DNA from: Quisquiliibacterium sp.
GTDB taxonomy: Bacteria; Pseudomonadota; Gammaproteobacteria; Burkholderiales; Burkholderiaceae_E
Direction of reading: 5' to 3'
NCBI GenBank assembly: GCA_030830765.1
Contig: JAURMJ010000007.1
Coordinates: 1-6,755 of the forward strand
Length of the DNA: 6,755 bases
Below, one piece after another: positions 5,739 through 6,755 of the stretch. Numbering within the stretch: the stretch's first letter is position 1; each line of letters opens with the position of its first letter. Both the position numbers and the translations under genes were made by a program. The notes under the pieces were generated by a model. That model searched no databases. It was not told where the DNA came from and saw nothing but the letters and a program-made list of their open reading frames with translations.

Positions 5739-6755
5739 GTGTTCTCTGACGATGTAATGAAGGATGCGCCGCTGGCCGGTGTCCGTGTGATCGACCTGAC
5801 GTCGGTGCTGATGGGACCCTTCGCGACCCAGACGCTGGCCGAGTTCGGCGCCGAAGTCATCAAGGTGGAGCCGCCGGAGGGCGATCTGGTGCGGGGCATC
5901 GGGCCGATGCGCAACCCGAAGATGGGTGCAATTTTCCTGAATGCCAATCGCGGCAAGAAAAGCCTCGTGCTGGACCTTAAAAAACCCGAAGGGCGCGAGG
6001 CGCTGTTGCGGCTTGTGGCGACGGCCGATGTCTTCACCTACAACCTGCGGCCGCAGGCGATGCAACGACTTGGACTCGACTGGGAAACCCTGCGCGAGGT
6101 CAATCCGCGGCTGATCTATGTCGGGCTGTTCGGCTTTGCGCGCGGGGGGCCGTATTCGGCCCTGCCTGCCTATGACGACATCATCCAGGGCGCCAGCGGG
6201 CTGACGCACCTTGCTGGCGTTGGCAATGTCGGTACGCCGCATTACGCGCCATTTGCACTGGCCGATCGGATGACCGGGCTGTCCGGGGTCAACAATATCC
6301 TGGCCGCGCTTTACGGACGGGTGCGAAGTGGTGTCGGACGCGCGATCGACGTGACGATGTTCGAAACGATGACCCGTATTGCGATGTTCGATCACCTTCA
6401 GGGTGAAACTTTTTTGCCGGCCCTGGGGCCGACCGGCTATGCGCGTCACTTGTCGCGCTATCGCAAACCCTATGCGACCAGCGACGGTTGGGTCTGCGCG
6501 ATGATCTACTCCGATCGCCACTGGCTGCGTTTCTTCGAGGCCGTCGGCCGCATGGATCTGCTTGAGCAGGATCCGGAGCTGGCCACGATCGAGGGCCGTA
6601 CGCAACGTATCGACGATTTATATGGGCTGGTGGAGCTTGAACTTGGAAAGCTTGATACCGCGTCGGCGGTCGGTTTGCTTGAACGAATTGATGCGCCGGT
6701 GATGGCGATGCGCTCAGTCGACGAGCTGCTGTCGGATCCGCATCTTCTGGCGACC
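5739..6755 (+). CDS. CaiB/BaiF family III CoA-transferase, 3'-partial
   Basis: The frame stays open to the window edge: 339 codons from the GTG at 5739, against about 380-410 for complete family members, so the last part is missing. Family blocks are clear (numbered from the ATG at 5757): LAGVRVIDLTSVLMGPFATQ at 6-25, GAEVIKVEPPEGD at 31-43, NRGKKSLVLDLKKPEGRE at 64-81, LGLDWETLREVNPRLIYV at 105-122, YDDIIQGASGL at 139-149, then LADRMTG, whose Asp170 (codon at 6264) matches the catalytic aspartate that carries the acyl group in formyl-CoA transferase. It should move CoA from a donor thioester to a carboxylic acid. Start choice is uncertain: the GTG at 5739 has GGGGG nine bases upstream, whereas the ATG at 5757 has no ribosome binding site but gives the more typical short N-terminus MKDAPLAG. 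It follows the amidohydrolase closely and is presumably co-transcribed; the free acid released there is a natural candidate substrate (inference). Confidence 0.88.
   Translation, partial: MFSDDVMKDAPLAGVRVIDLTSVLMGPFATQTLAEFGAEVIKVEPPEGDLVRGIGPMRNPKMGAIFLNANRGKKSLVLDLKKPEGREALLRLVATADVFTYNLRPQAMQRLGLDWETLREVNPRLIYVGLFGFARGGPYSALPAYDDIIQGASGLTHLAGVGNVGTPHYAPFALADRMTGLSGVNNILAALYGRVRSGVGRAIDVTMFETMTRIAMFDHLQGETFLPALGPTGYARHLSRYRKPYATSDGWVCAMIYSDRHWLRFFEAVGRMDLLEQDPELATIEGRTQRIDDLYGLVELELGKLDTASAVGLLERIDAPVMAMRSVDELLSDPHLLAT

Noticed and set aside
5971..5990. Possible slippage site (run of six A) in the CoA-transferase gene
   Set aside because: In frame it reads CTT AAA AAA CCC and encodes the conserved LKKPEG block; it does not fit an X-XXY-YYZ heptamer and no alternative frame product is apparent.
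5712..6605. Long open frame on the minus strand (297 codons) opposite the CoA-transferase
   Set aside because: It is antisense to a clear CaiB family gene; its translation is Arg/His/Gln-rich with no recognisable domain, as expected from GC-rich codon bias.

Overview
The window is ordinary-looking chromosomal DNA of a GC-rich proteobacterium. Coding is dense, intergenic gaps are short, third codon positions are strongly GC-biased, and Shine-Dalgarno sequences are canonical. The TcuB-like protein, the FMN-dependent hydroxy-acid dehydrogenase and especially the two-SH3-domain periplasmic protein look most like Betaproteobacteria (Burkholderiales or Rhodocyclales). That placement is from memory of the families, not from a search. 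I see no mobile element, CRISPR array, tRNA, rRNA or phage gene.

Layout: (1) bases 1-1050, + strand: the 3' part of tcuB, an Fe-S/membrane electron-transfer protein whose start lies before the window. (2) 1051-1136: a short gap between convergent genes with two GC-rich hairpins. (3) 1137-2357, - strand: an FMN-dependent alpha-hydroxy-acid dehydrogenase. (4) 2498-2950, - strand: a secreted protein with two bacterial SH3 domains, with a good sigma70-type promoter candidate at 3016-3043. (5) 2951-3158: a divergent intergenic region holding that promoter and a perfect GTCCGGC-N7-GCCGGAC dyad. (6) 3159-3923, 4028-5722 and 5739 to the window end, + strand: an enoyl-CoA hydratase/isomerase family protein, a large amidohydrolase related to N-acyl-D-amino-acid deacylases, and a CaiB/BaiF (family III) CoA-transferase cut off by the window edge.

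The three + strand genes at the right plausibly form one catabolic unit. The amidohydrolase would open or deacylate an amide or lactam to give a free carboxylate, the CoA-transferase would activate that acid as a CoA thioester, and the crotonase-fold enzyme would shift a double bond so that beta-oxidation can proceed. This is inference from family chemistry; the substrate cannot be read from the sequence. Two features make the unit worth a look. The crotonase-fold protein lacks both hydratase glutamates but keeps the single isomerase glutamate. The amidohydrolase keeps HxH, the bridging Cys and the late Asp, but appears to have lost the two histidines that hold the tight metal in classical D-aminoacylases. 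No unmistakably novel system is present. The window is mostly catabolic and electron-transfer genes with a few uncharacterised details.
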